Positions 1-7,130 are shown, counted from the first letter of the stretch. The stretch is 9,923 nt of DNA from Lachnospiraceae bacterium UBA7480 (GCA_002479655.1 DLOQ01000126.1:12071-21993), one strand, 5' to 3'. The notes: a model not told the origin generated them from the letters alone. Translations and numbers: made by a program.

Positions 1-242
1 TTCAAGTACGACATGAATTCCGATACACTGATCTTAGGTGGTATTCCCACATACATATGGATATGATCCACACATACTTTTCCATCTATCAGCAGCACCT
101 GCTTCATCTCACATAACTTTTTGATTATTTCTACCAAATCCCTCTTTGTTTCTCCATACATGACCTTTCGTCTATACTTGGGAATAAACACTATATGATA
201 GGTGCAATTCCAACGCGTATGTGTTATACTCTGATTGTCCAT
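1..242 (-). CDS. tnpA: IS200/IS605-family Y1 transposase TnpA, 3' part cut by the window edge
   Basis: This is the single-strand DNA transposase of an IS200/IS605 element, which cuts and rejoins the element ends through a tyrosine intermediate at subterminal hairpins. About 80 codons are visible, starting MDNQSITHTRWNCTYHIVF and followed by the family's PKYRR segment. The metal-binding HUH motif is H60-I61-H62 within VDHIHMYVGIPPK, followed by SVSEFMSYL. The family is usually about 130-155 aa, so roughly half is missing; the catalytic tyrosine in the C-terminal half is off the window and its integrity cannot be judged. The ATG is supported by a perfect AGGAGG seven bases upstream. The visible part is intact, without frameshift or stop, so the copy may be active. 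Confidence 0.93.
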   Translation of the reverse strand, partial: MDNQSITHTRWNCTYHIVFIPKYRRKVMYGETKRDLVEIIKKLCEMKQVLLIDGKVCVDHIHMYVGIPPKISVSEFMSYL

Positions 243-249
243 TTGGACA

Positions 250-255
250 CCTCCT
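250..255 (-). promoter_or_regulatory. Ribosome binding site of tnpA
   Basis: A perfect AGGAGG lies seven bases upstream of the ATG at 242 and fixes the tnpA start. Five of its six bases lie in the 3' arm of the inverted repeat at 251-302, so the site can be masked by RNA folding. Confidence 0.85.
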
Positions 256-302
256 ATGCTTTTGATATGGCTTGCGAAACCAATATCATTATAGCATAGG
301 AG
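251..302 (-). repeat. Inverted repeat in the tnpA leader that can mask the ribosome site
   Basis: CTCCTATGCT at 251-260 and AGCATAGGAG at 293-302 are perfect 10-bp inverted repeats. Inside them, TGATATTGG and CCATATCA (minus strand) form a second stem with one bulged base. The RNA of the whole 52 nt would fold into one long hairpin with a small internal loop. The 3' arm contains AGGAG of the tnpA ribosome site and the 5' arm contains most of the -10 box. Sequestration of the Shine-Dalgarno site in a leader hairpin is an established way of limiting IS200 and IS10 transposase; its operation here is inferred. Confidence 0.65.
288..296 (-). promoter_or_regulatory. Extended -10 promoter of tnpA
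   Basis: On the minus strand the sequence reads TGCTATAAT, a consensus TATAAT with the TGn extension. I see no good -35 box at 16-18 bases, which is tolerable for an extended -10 promoter. The expected transcript start is near 280-282, giving a leader of about 40 nt. The -10 box overlaps the upstream arm of the inverted repeat, so a transcript from this promoter lacks that arm. Confidence 0.6.
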
Positions 303-337
303 TTTTTGGTACTTTAGGTCACGCTACGGCTTTGCCG

Positions 338-360
338 ATTCCCCATCTCAGATGGGGGAT
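338..360 (-). repeat. Left-end subterminal hairpin of the IS200/IS605 element
   Basis: CCCCATC (341-347) and GATGGGG (351-357) form a perfect 7-bp stem with a 3-nt loop, extended by two more pairs across one mismatch on the minus strand. This is the kind of short imperfect palindrome TnpA binds at the element end. A second small hairpin, CGGC-TTT-GCCG, lies just inside at 327-337. Confidence 0.65.
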
Positions 361-362
361 TA

Positions 363-604
363 AAAAACTTTTTCATTTAATGTCCACATCCAAACTTTCA
401 TAAGGTAATTCATTCTCACCCTTGCAACCACAGGTGATAACCTGAAGAATAATTCCACCTTCGTAACATTATACAATTTCCTATATGCATTTATACCCTC
501 TGTCTTCTACCTCTTCAACAACTCCCTCGAATTCACTTTTAATTCCCTAAGCAATGAAACAATAAGCCCACGATCCGTCATCCAGTTAATCATCCAAAGT
601 CATG
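363..604 (-). pseudogene. Decayed coding remnant between the polysaccharide operon and the IS element
   Basis: No intact gene is found here. The minus strand gives one reading frame from 599 down to 363, broken by a TAG at 507-509. Its two halves look protein-like: an upstream part containing MTDRGLIVSLLRELKV and a downstream part containing YRKLYNVTKVELFFRLSP, which ends at a TAA (360-362) formed at the edge of the IS element. A second frame over the middle also gives a plausible stretch (EFEGVVEEVEDRGYKC). Such frame-hopping is what a degenerating gene looks like, but AT-rich noise can do the same at this length. I cannot name the ancestor. Given the position, it may have been the next polysaccharide gene, interrupted or eroded around the IS insertion. 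Confidence 0.3.
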
Positions 605-676
605 TTAGAGGTGCATATTGAAATCTACAACAATTTGAAAATCATACATTACAGCTTGATCATTCCTGATTTTCAT
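605..676 (-). pseudogene. Short coupled reading frame (23 codons), probably the 5' end of a broken gene
   Basis: An ATG at 674-676 overlaps the TGA of the preceding gene as ATGA, the usual geometry of translational coupling in an operon. The frame codes for 23 residues beginning MKIRNDQAVMYDFQIVV and stops with TAA at 605-607. It is too short to recognise. The following 240 bases hold more frame fragments without an intact continuation. I read it as the start of a former downstream gene that has since broken down; it could also be a meaningless short frame created by chance. Confidence 0.35.
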
Positions 677-2844
677 GAATACGTTTCATTATTATTCAAT
701 AACTGATTATTTAACCACGCTTTAGATCGGCTTATCTCCCTATCTAATAACTTTGAAATCTCATAATAATTAGGTCTCTCAAATATCTTTTCACTTATTT
801 CAAAGTTACTTATATCATAGACCAACCTATCATTAATTTTTAACAATTCTTCTAGAGTTTCAAATCTTGCCATGCCTCTTTTAGAATTAACAAAAGAAAC
901 AAACTTTCTTCGAAATATCAGTGAAAAACACGTTCCATGATATGAATCTGTCATAACATATTTTGCATTCATTATATGAAAAATCAATTCATATATTGAT
1001 GCATTTCTAAGAATCCCAAAATCCGATAATAAATTTTCTTTTTTTTCTCTTCCATACTGCCTATCAGTAATCGATATGATAGGCATTCCTAATTTCCTTT
1101 GGATCTTATATAGCACTTTCACTTTATCATTATCAGGATCTAATATATATGCAAATATAAAGTTCCCGTTCGCCTTACGTACCGCTTCTCTCATTAACTT
1201 TTCCCATATATCCATATTTACCAGAAATACCGGATCCATTGTTTGAACAGAATCTATGTTCATTTCATTATGTAGAAACTTAACCCCAGCATTCTCCCTT
1301 ATTGATATTCCATCAAAACGATTTAATAATTTCTTTATTTTCGCTTTCTCAATTTCCGGAATTTTGGGATTTGTATGACCAAAAGAAGTTGCATATGCAA
1401 TTTTTTTCTTTTTATTTGAAACAAAATCAAGAAACAAGGCATGCCCCCATTCTTTATAACAATCATAAAACCATAATTGATCAGATCCAATTAGAAATAT
1501 TTTAATCTTATCATTATGTTTCCAAAAATATTCAAATTCATATGTTTCACAAATCCTATATCCATGCTTTTTTACAAACTCAGTTGCATTTTTAGACTTA
1601 TGAAATGGCGATGGGATCATGCAGACTGACAGCCCTAATGAAGACACATATTCCAGTAACGCAAAATAGGTCAGAATTGAACCATAGTTAGTCCATTCAT
1701 CTTCAAACCACCATCCAAATATTCCCACTTCAAATTCACCAGCAGATGCATACTTAAACGCATTTGAAAATGTATCACCTCTATGGAGTCTGTAAAAAAA
1801 TGTATCGTGCGTATCCGGCATATTCCCCGGCTTTATCAATGCCCAATTTATATCTCCGGTTTTATCTAATACATCATTATACGAACAAACAACATCAACT
1901 TTAATAGAATCACTAATTTCAGAATATATCTTTGCCCCCTTATCAGTATTAACCAGCATAAGAGAGGTTCCTCGAAAATCTTTCCACATGGGTAAAACAT
2001 TCTTTATTCCCCAGAAATCACCTATGGTTAAATCTCCCACTCTTTGACTATTTGAATAGGGGCACGAAAAACATGCTGTTCTTTGAGAATATCCCCAAAG
2101 AAACGCATTATAATAACTTCCTGAGTATGGACTCACCCTTTCCGTCCCATCCTCCGCAACAACAACAACATTACATGCCCAACCAAACTTTTTATCCCTA
2201 AATCCAACTTTTTTAATTTTTGAATCCACATCATCAAAAATCTCTGTTAAAAATTTTTCATAAGACCATGGTGAGGCAACCCCGTGACACAAAATATCAA
2301 CAGTTATAAGATTTTCGTATTCTCTTTTTAAAAATCTTTTTAGTGCATCAACTTGACATGGGCAACCAGAAAAAAGAATATTTTTCCCCACTTGCAAATT
2401 ACTTCTTACATCTCTATATGTATATCCCACATCACTCTGCAGGTATTTAGAACCAAAGCTTTTATTAACCTCAACTATTGTTTGTAATCTCTGATGCTTA
2501 ACTCTTCTATAATCTTCACTAAAAACAGCCCCATAAACATATCCATTATTTGCCTGCATATGATAAGCTAACGCTCCCCAGATTCCTCCACTACTGCATA
2601 GATTTCGTATACCATCATCACATATTATCGCATGGGCTTCCCTAACTCGATTAAAGCGAATGCCATTCAACTTTGCACAAGTTTTTGTACATATGCCACA
2701 ATTTATGCATTTATCTGAATCAACATCTGGCTCATAAAATCCTTCATAGTTTACTTTTAGGCTAATTGCATTTTGCGGACATATATTATAGCAAGCCAAG
2801 CAACCTGTACAATCTTTCTTATCAAGCAACTCTATATTATTCAT
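673..2844 (-). CDS. FrhB/FdhB-type iron-sulfur protein fused to polysaccharide pyruvyl transferase
   Basis: This 723-aa protein has two parts. Residues 1-60 are a two-cluster ferredoxin (C12, C15, C18, C22 and C46, C49, C52, C56, each CxxCxxCxxxC). Residues about 70-345 resemble the coenzyme F420 hydrogenase/dehydrogenase beta subunit: NLCSSGGIWGALAY (81-94), FSGCPCQVDAL (158-168), CHGVASP (186-192), and CFSCPYS with GDLTIGDFWG (258-279). From about residue 370 to the end it is a polysaccharide pyruvyl transferase: NYGS (386-389), GSDQLW (453-458), DPVFL (537-541) and TDSYHGT (632-638). That family puts pyruvate ketals on sugars using phosphoenolpyruvate. FrhB-like proteins often neighbour pyruvyl transferases in clostridial glycan loci; here they are one chain. 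The redox partner and substrate are unknown. No signal peptide or membrane segment is seen, so it should act in the cytoplasm. It starts 24 bases after the upstream gene, and its ribosome site (AGAGGA, about 13 bases from the ATG) is imperfect. Confidence 0.9.
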   Translation of the reverse strand: MNNIELLDKKDCTGCLACYNICPQNAISLKVNYEGFYEPDVDSDKCINCGICTKTCAKLNGIRFNRVREAHAIICDDGIRNLCSSGGIWGALAYHMQANNGYVYGAVFSEDYRRVKHQRLQTIVEVNKSFGSKYLQSDVGYTYRDVRSNLQVGKNILFSGCPCQVDALKRFLKREYENLITVDILCHGVASPWSYEKFLTEIFDDVDSKIKKVGFRDKKFGWACNVVVVAEDGTERVSPYSGSYYNAFLWGYSQRTACFSCPYSNSQRVGDLTIGDFWGIKNVLPMWKDFRGTSLMLVNTDKGAKIYSEISDSIKVDVVCSYNDVLDKTGDINWALIKPGNMPDTHDTFFYRLHRGDTFSNAFKYASAGEFEVGIFGWWFEDEWTNYGSILTYFALLEYVSSLGLSVCMIPSPFHKSKNATEFVKKHGYRICETYEFEYFWKHNDKIKIFLIGSDQLWFYDCYKEWGHALFLDFVSNKKKKIAYATSFGHTNPKIPEIEKAKIKKLLNRFDGISIRENAGVKFLHNEMNIDSVQTMDPVFLVNMDIWEKLMREAVRKANGNFIFAYILDPDNDKVKVLYKIQRKLGMPIISITDRQYGREKKENLLSDFGILRNASIYELIFHIMNAKYVMTDSYHGTCFSLIFRRKFVSFVNSKRGMARFETLEELLKINDRLVYDISNFEISEKIFERPNYYEISKLLDREISRSKAWLNNQLLNNNETYS

Positions 2845-2868
2845 ATTCTTCTGTCTTTCCTCTCTAAA

Positions 2869-5800
2869 TTATATCATATGCATTTTTTCCCTGATCCTCT
2901 GCCAGAAATATTTTTTATCGTTTATAAGCCAGAAGAACATTTTAATTAGTATGCTCTTATTTTCCATTCCCTTCTCGTCATACAACTTCCAGGTCAAAGG
3001 CACGTCGTCGCCATTTGCTTCAGACTGCTCTGCATATTTTGCAGCTGTTTGAATCTTATAATTTATCAAAAGTCTATGATATTTTATATTTTCTCTCCAC
3101 TGATCAGACAGCGATACTCTTTTACCTGCCCACATATCATCTTCAAATAATATACAATCAAACATTTTTAAATCAACATCCTCTGGAAAGGCAATCATAT
3201 GTTCAAATGGATATGAAATCTCCATATTCCTCATATGCATATTATTTATTAGTGTTCCAAAATTTTTACAGTAATTCTCGACAAATTCAAGAGCATACGA
3301 TTGAATTTCACTTACTAAATATTTATAAGGGAATTCATATGTTTTATTATCAAATACTGGGATAATACCATCTTTATCAAGATCATACCCTACACACGAT
3401 GGATAAAGTGATGAAAAAAGCAATTCCCTTTGAGCCCCTGTAATTGCTGGTGTAAAGTCATAAAATGAATTTACAGAAAAACCATATTTAACCTCTCTGA
3501 CTGCGCACTCATCAGTATTTTTATGAATATAAAATGCATCTATGTTTCGTCCTAACATCTTATAAATCAATTCCTGCGTGCGACCACTATAACCAATGTC
3601 AACAAGTGCACATTTACCTACAAAAATTTTTTCAAAATATTTTTTGATTGCTTCATTAAAAATGCTGGCCTTTTTTTCATTAAATGCAGGCATGAGTACC
3701 TCTTTAGCAAAATTATAATAGTCCTCTCTATTTTTAATCCTTATAGCAAGATTATCATCTTGAATCCGTTCTACATCAAGCACAGGCAGCAAAAGGTTTA
3801 TAATTTCTTTTTTTTCCAGCCCCAAACCATTAAATTCTTCATATAATGCATATATATCCTGAGAATGTTTTATCCCACATGGAATTGCCGCCTTTCTGGA
3901 TGTATAAAAATACTTCAAATTTTTAATTGCATATGAATTATACTTGCCAAATATCTGATATGCTTTCATTGGAAGGTATCCATCTCTTGCTATAAAAACA
4001 AGCTGATTATACTTATTTTTATTTTTTTGATCATCCATCCATCTTATAAATCCTATCAAATGCATACCAAGAGCAAAATATCCAAAAAACTGCGGTGAAC
4101 AATTCATTTCCGACCAATTGTTATAAGATTTAAATGGCATATCAAATAATTTATTACTTGCTATAGCTATAGCGGTCCTATTTCCTAAATATTTCAATGC
4201 AAATTCATAATTTACAAGGCTGTTATTTCTTCCTTTATATCCATCCAATGCATGTGTACTACTGATATCGCTTATTCCATAACTCATACATTCTGTTGTT
4301 TTAGGATAGAAAATATGTTTAAGATTATATTTTCTTGCATTCAGTACATCTGACTCCCACGAGTCTCCAATATGCACAATACTATTACTATCACATTTGT
4401 ATGTATGTAATATTTTTTCGTAGAGTTTTCCGGTTCTTTTAGATGCATTAGCACTGCATGATACAAATAATTGATTATAACTATCGTAGCCATTTTTCTT
4501 TAATAAATCACTTATTATATTGTTTTCAAAATACATATCTGATGTGAATATAACAACTTTTTCGGCATGTAAAGCAATCTTATAAAGATTATAAACGCTC
4601 TCTCTTTTAGTAATAAATCTCTGCTCTATTTCAATTTCTTTAAGAAGCATTTTGTCCAAGATTTTTTTATCAACATGAAAAAAATCACCCATTTCATTAT
4701 ATATTTGCTTTATATTCACTTCCTCGGCTGATGAATCGGTGCTATAAATAAGCTTATTTCTTATACGCTTCTCTGCTTCTTCCCTCATAACAGAGAATTT
4801 TTCTGTTCTTGCTTTTCGGATTCTGTCGTACTCTATATTTAAAAGTTCAAACACATCGGTTGGTCTATATAATGGTCTAAGAAGGGCAGTATCAAAAATA
4901 TCAAAGCTTACCACTTGCGTATTATCATCAAGTATGATATTTATTATATCCTCATAACGTCCATCAAACTGAGTTGATACAGAATAAAAGTACTCTGGTG
5001 AAGTTGGTATATCATTTGAAGTCATCCCATTATTTAAAATAGTAATCAATCTGGTTTTATCACGATCTAACAATTCACTTTTGATAACATTCTGCGTCCA
5101 AAAGTATTTATATAAAGCCTCCCATCTATTGTAATGAAGTATTACCTCATCAGCTGCATTGACAGTTTCTAAAAATTTTTTAACAAAAGCAAATGCATTT
5201 ACCAAATCTCCAATATTTTTTGCAAACTTAGTTGGATTATTGTTTAATGACGTAGATGCATTTTCATTACGATAGTAAAAATATCTCGAATATTTAATAC
5301 TTGATAATATTTTGGTATAGAAAAAAAGAACTGATGAAAAAGCAAAGTCTTCCGCCATGATTAAATGTCTTGAAAGTTTTTCCAGGCTAGGTAACGCTTC
5401 TTTCCAAATTCTGGCGGAATAAATTTTATTCCATATAGTATGCCAAATAAATAACTGCCCTTCCTGCTCCCAGTATGAGTTCCAGATTTCTTCACCTTTT
5501 TTTAATCCAAAATTGTAATCTTCATAAATATTTTGAATCCATTGATACCCATCAGGATTTTCCTGAACTATTTTAGCAACAACAATATCTGCGTCTGTTC
5601 GCTCTGCTTCATTAATTAACTCCCTATAATAATCTCTTGAAATGTAATCATCAGAATCAACAAATCCTATATATTCCCCATGAGCTTTCTTTACTCCAGT
5701 CATTCTAGTCGCAAAAAGTCCTTTATTTTTTTTATGATCAAAAAGCGTTATTTGAGGATATTTGTCACAATATTTTAATACAATATTTCTTGTCTCGTCT

Positions 5801-5937
5801 GTTGATCCGTCATTTACAACAATTATCTCTATATCTTTATATGTTTGTGCAATAATGCTGTCTAAACATTTAGAAATTGTACTTGCAGTGTCATATGCTG
5901 GTACGATAACGGAAATTAATTTGTTTTGCATATCCAT
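2869..5937 (-). CDS. Three-domain protein: family 2 glycosyltransferase + HAD-like domain + 'ARDG' domain of unknown function
   Basis: This 1022-aa protein joins three units. Residues 1-240 are a GT-A glycosyltransferase of family 2, with VIVPAYD (10-16), VNDGSTD (41-47), the nucleotide/metal site VDSDD (93-97) and the likely base motif AEDF (195-198). Residues about 340-560 are HAD-like: FDIFDT (345-350), TSD (465-467), K504 and HIGDSWESD (522-530). Phe348 stands where most HAD phosphatases have the second Asp. Residues about 570-1022 are a domain I know only as the C-terminal region of HAD proteins of the COG5610 type. Its landmarks are LVFIARDGYLP (646-656), YTSRKAA (678-684), ALVDIGYSGRTQE (777-789) and AQRELLFSS (835-843). 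The same domain stands alone in the gene at 7929-9191. The first ATG is chosen because AGGAGG lies six bases upstream. It presumably adds a sugar to the exported glycan; the job of the other two domains is unknown. The gene is much more AT-rich than the exporter genes upstream. Confidence 0.85.
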   Translation of the reverse strand: MDMQNKLISVIVPAYDTASTISKCLDSIIAQTYKDIEIIVVNDGSTDETRNIVLKYCDKYPQITLFDHKKNKGLFATRMTGVKKAHGEYIGFVDSDDYISRDYYRELINEAERTDADIVVAKIVQENPDGYQWIQNIYEDYNFGLKKGEEIWNSYWEQEGQLFIWHTIWNKIYSARIWKEALPSLEKLSRHLIMAEDFAFSSVLFFYTKILSSIKYSRYFYYRNENASTSLNNNPTKFAKNIGDLVNAFAFVKKFLETVNAADEVILHYNRWEALYKYFWTQNVIKSELLDRDKTRLITILNNGMTSNDIPTSPEYFYSVSTQFDGRYEDIINIILDDNTQVVSFDIFDTALLRPLYRPTDVFELLNIEYDRIRKARTEKFSVMREEAEKRIRNKLIYSTDSSAEEVNIKQIYNEMGDFFHVDKKILDKMLLKEIEIEQRFITKRESVYNLYKIALHAEKVVIFTSDMYFENNIISDLLKKNGYDSYNQLFVSCSANASKRTGKLYEKILHTYKCDSNSIVHIGDSWESDVLNARKYNLKHIFYPKTTECMSYGISDISSTHALDGYKGRNNSLVNYEFALKYLGNRTAIAIASNKLFDMPFKSYNNWSEMNCSPQFFGYFALGMHLIGFIRWMDDQKNKNKYNQLVFIARDGYLPMKAYQIFGKYNSYAIKNLKYFYTSRKAAIPCGIKHSQDIYALYEEFNGLGLEKKEIINLLLPVLDVERIQDDNLAIRIKNREDYYNFAKEVLMPAFNEKKASIFNEAIKKYFEKIFVGKCALVDIGYSGRTQELIYKMLGRNIDAFYIHKNTDECAVREVKYGFSVNSFYDFTPAITGAQRELLFSSLYPSCVGYDLDKDGIIPVFDNKTYEFPYKYLVSEIQSYALEFVENYCKNFGTLINNMHMRNMEISYPFEHMIAFPEDVDLKMFDCILFEDDMWAGKRVSLSDQWRENIKYHRLLINYKIQTAAKYAEQSEANGDDVPLTWKLYDEKGMENKSILIKMFFWLINDKKYFWQRIREKMHMI

Positions 5938-6065
5938 ATGTAGCCTCCTAAAAATATTTGTTTTAATTATTTAATATGCTAATCAAAATAATGATAATAT
6001 AAAAACTTCAAAAAAGAAAACACCAGGATGGCAATTCAACTTTAAAAGTGTTAAAGCAAATACCC
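5938..6065 (-). other. AT-rich junction between the exporter genes and the downstream accessory genes
   Basis: This 128-bp gap is the longest inside the locus and sits exactly where base composition changes. On the minus strand it contains a weak AT-rich palindrome (CTTTAA and TTAAAG around CACTT, 6040-6056). After it comes a short GCCA-TCC-TGGT stem followed by a T-rich tract (about 6034-6011) that only faintly resembles a terminator, and then very AT-rich sequence up to the ribosome site. A TTGAAG and several TATTAA/TATTTT-like boxes occur in this sequence, but none combine at good spacing. It may hold a weak promoter or partial terminator; I cannot support either firmly. Confidence 0.4.
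5944..5949 (-). promoter_or_regulatory. Ribosome binding site that fixes the start of the 1022-aa gene
   Basis: AGGAGG lies six bases before the ATG at 5937. The second ATG, two codons later, would be twelve bases away, so the first is preferred. This is the strongest ribosome site among the polysaccharide genes, which suits a gene that starts a new translational unit. Confidence 0.8.
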
Positions 6066-7118
6066 CTACCCATACATCCTCCGATACGCTTCGCACACCT
6101 TCTTCGTATTCCCCTCCATCACAAAATTCCCCTTTTCTATCCACACCGCTCTGGTGCAGTTATCTATGATCGTCCCCATCCCATGGGACACCATCAGCAC
6201 CGTAGAGCCGCCGTGTATCATCTCCTTGATTCTTGCAAGGGATTTCTGTCTGAAAAATTCATCTCCCACGGATAGAACCTCGTCCAGGATCAGTATTTCC
6301 GCCGCATCTCCTGCTGTCGCGATTGCAAATCCCAGACGGGAGACCATACCGGAGGAAAAGTTCTTCACCTTTTCTTCCATAAAATCTTTCAATTCAGCAA
6401 ATTCCACGATATCATCATAATGCTCATCTATGAATTCCCGGCTGTAACCGATGATGGCGCCATTTAGATAGACATTCTCCTTAGCGGTCAGCTCCATATC
6501 AAACCCCGTACCAAGCGTCAGAAGCTGCAGCTTGCTGCGGTCTACTTTCACACGCCCCGTAGTCGGTGTAAGTATGCCGGACACAATTCTTAACAACGTA
6601 GATTTCCCCGATCCGTTAGTGCCGATGATACCGATGATCTCTCCCGGATATACATTAAACGAAATATGGCTCAACGCATGTAATGTCCGGTAACTGATCT
6701 TCCCCCGCACTTTTTTGATCATCCATTCCTTGATGCCGGAGACATTCTGCATGGCGACCTTAAAATCCATACTGACATTCTCGATCACAATGACCGGATC
6801 TACTTTCTCAAAAACCTCTTTTTCCCATTTTTCTGATTCTTCTATAAGCAGATCTAAATCAATGATCTCAAAACCATCTTTTTCTTCCTGTTCCCGCTTT
6901 CTCTGTTCCTCTTTTCTTTGCTCCTCTTCCTTTTTCTTCTCCTCCCGCTTTCTTGCCGCCTTGTCCCTTCTCTGCTCCCTTTCCACTTCTCCGGAATATT
7001 CCACATAGGTCTGGATCGTGGAAATGATCAGCACGATCACCACAACAACAAGTACCGGGATATATACGGTCTTCTGCCTTAAAATACTGTTTATAAAACC
7101 GCCAAAGTCCATATCCAT
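6066..7118 (-). CDS. Polysaccharide ABC exporter ATPase with N-terminal membrane anchor and charged coiled coil
   Basis: This is the ATP-binding subunit of a Wzt/TagH-type exporter, paired with the permease encoded just upstream. The ATPase core spans about residues 109-350: Walker A GTNGSGKS (166-173), the LGTGF segment common in this subfamily (202-206), signature FSSGM (254-258), Walker B ILILDE (275-280) and switch histidine H312. It is unusual in front. Residues 18-37 form one hydrophobic membrane helix, followed by about 40 residues of almost pure Lys, Glu, Arg and Gln (44-80) that should form a charged helix or coiled coil. The C-terminal carbohydrate-binding domain found in some Wzt proteins is absent. 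The permease stop lies 12 bases before this ATG. The ATG at codon 3 (7112) is a serious alternative start, because AAAGG then sits at a better distance (7 bases). Confidence 0.9.
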   Translation of the reverse strand: MDMDFGGFINSILRQKTVYIPVLVVVVIVLIISTIQTYVEYSGEVEREQRRDKAARKREEKKKEEEQRKEEQRKREQEEKDGFEIIDLDLLIEESEKWEKEVFEKVDPVIVIENVSMDFKVAMQNVSGIKEWMIKKVRGKISYRTLHALSHISFNVYPGEIIGIIGTNGSGKSTLLRIVSGILTPTTGRVKVDRSKLQLLTLGTGFDMELTAKENVYLNGAIIGYSREFIDEHYDDIVEFAELKDFMEEKVKNFSSGMVSRLGFAIATAGDAAEILILDEVLSVGDEFFRQKSLARIKEMIHGGSTVLMVSHGMGTIIDNCTRAVWIEKGNFVMEGNTKKVCEAYRRMYG

Positions 7119-7130
7119 ACCTTTTTCCCA

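Larger units (their letters stand above)
1..361 (-). mobile_element. IS200/IS605-family element, left end and 5' part of tnpA (continues beyond the window)
   Basis: The stretch holds the start of a Y1 (HUH) transposase gene, its leader and an upstream hairpin, in the arrangement typical of the left end of IS200/IS605 elements, which lack terminal inverted repeats and use a subterminal hairpin instead. The outer boundary is not certain. The hairpin foot is near position 360, and the true tip could lie up to about 20 bases further out (361-382). The right end of the element, and any tnpB, are outside the window. The element lies downstream of the polysaccharide genes, in the same orientation, next to sequence that looks decayed. 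Confidence 0.85.

Noticed and set aside
251..361. CRISPR-like or riboswitch-like reading of the palindromes near the left edge
   Set aside because: There are no repeated units with spacers and no conserved aptamer pattern; the hairpins are explained by the IS200/IS605 left end and the tnpA leader.
1302..1505. Plus-strand frame of 67 codons, and the similar one at 5762-5974
   Set aside because: Both are antisense to conserved parts of long genes (the pyruvyl transferase and GT2 domains) and show no supporting signals.
3015..3365. Plus-strand open frame of 116 codons
   Set aside because: It lies entirely antisense to the 1022-aa gene, has no ribosome site and no recognisable domain; long antisense frames are expected in AT-rich genes.
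5955..6040. Promoter or terminator in the 128-bp gap
   Set aside because: TTGAAG and TATTAA/TATTTT-like boxes are present but not at 16-18 bp spacing, and the only GC-containing stem before the T-rich tract is four pairs including a wobble. AT-rich sequence gives such matches by chance.
6048..7008. Plus-strand frames at 6048-6275, 6154-6420 and 6715-7008
   Set aside because: All are antisense to the conserved exporter ATPase; the Ser/Phe-rich product at 6715-7008 mirrors the Glu/Lys codons of the other strand.
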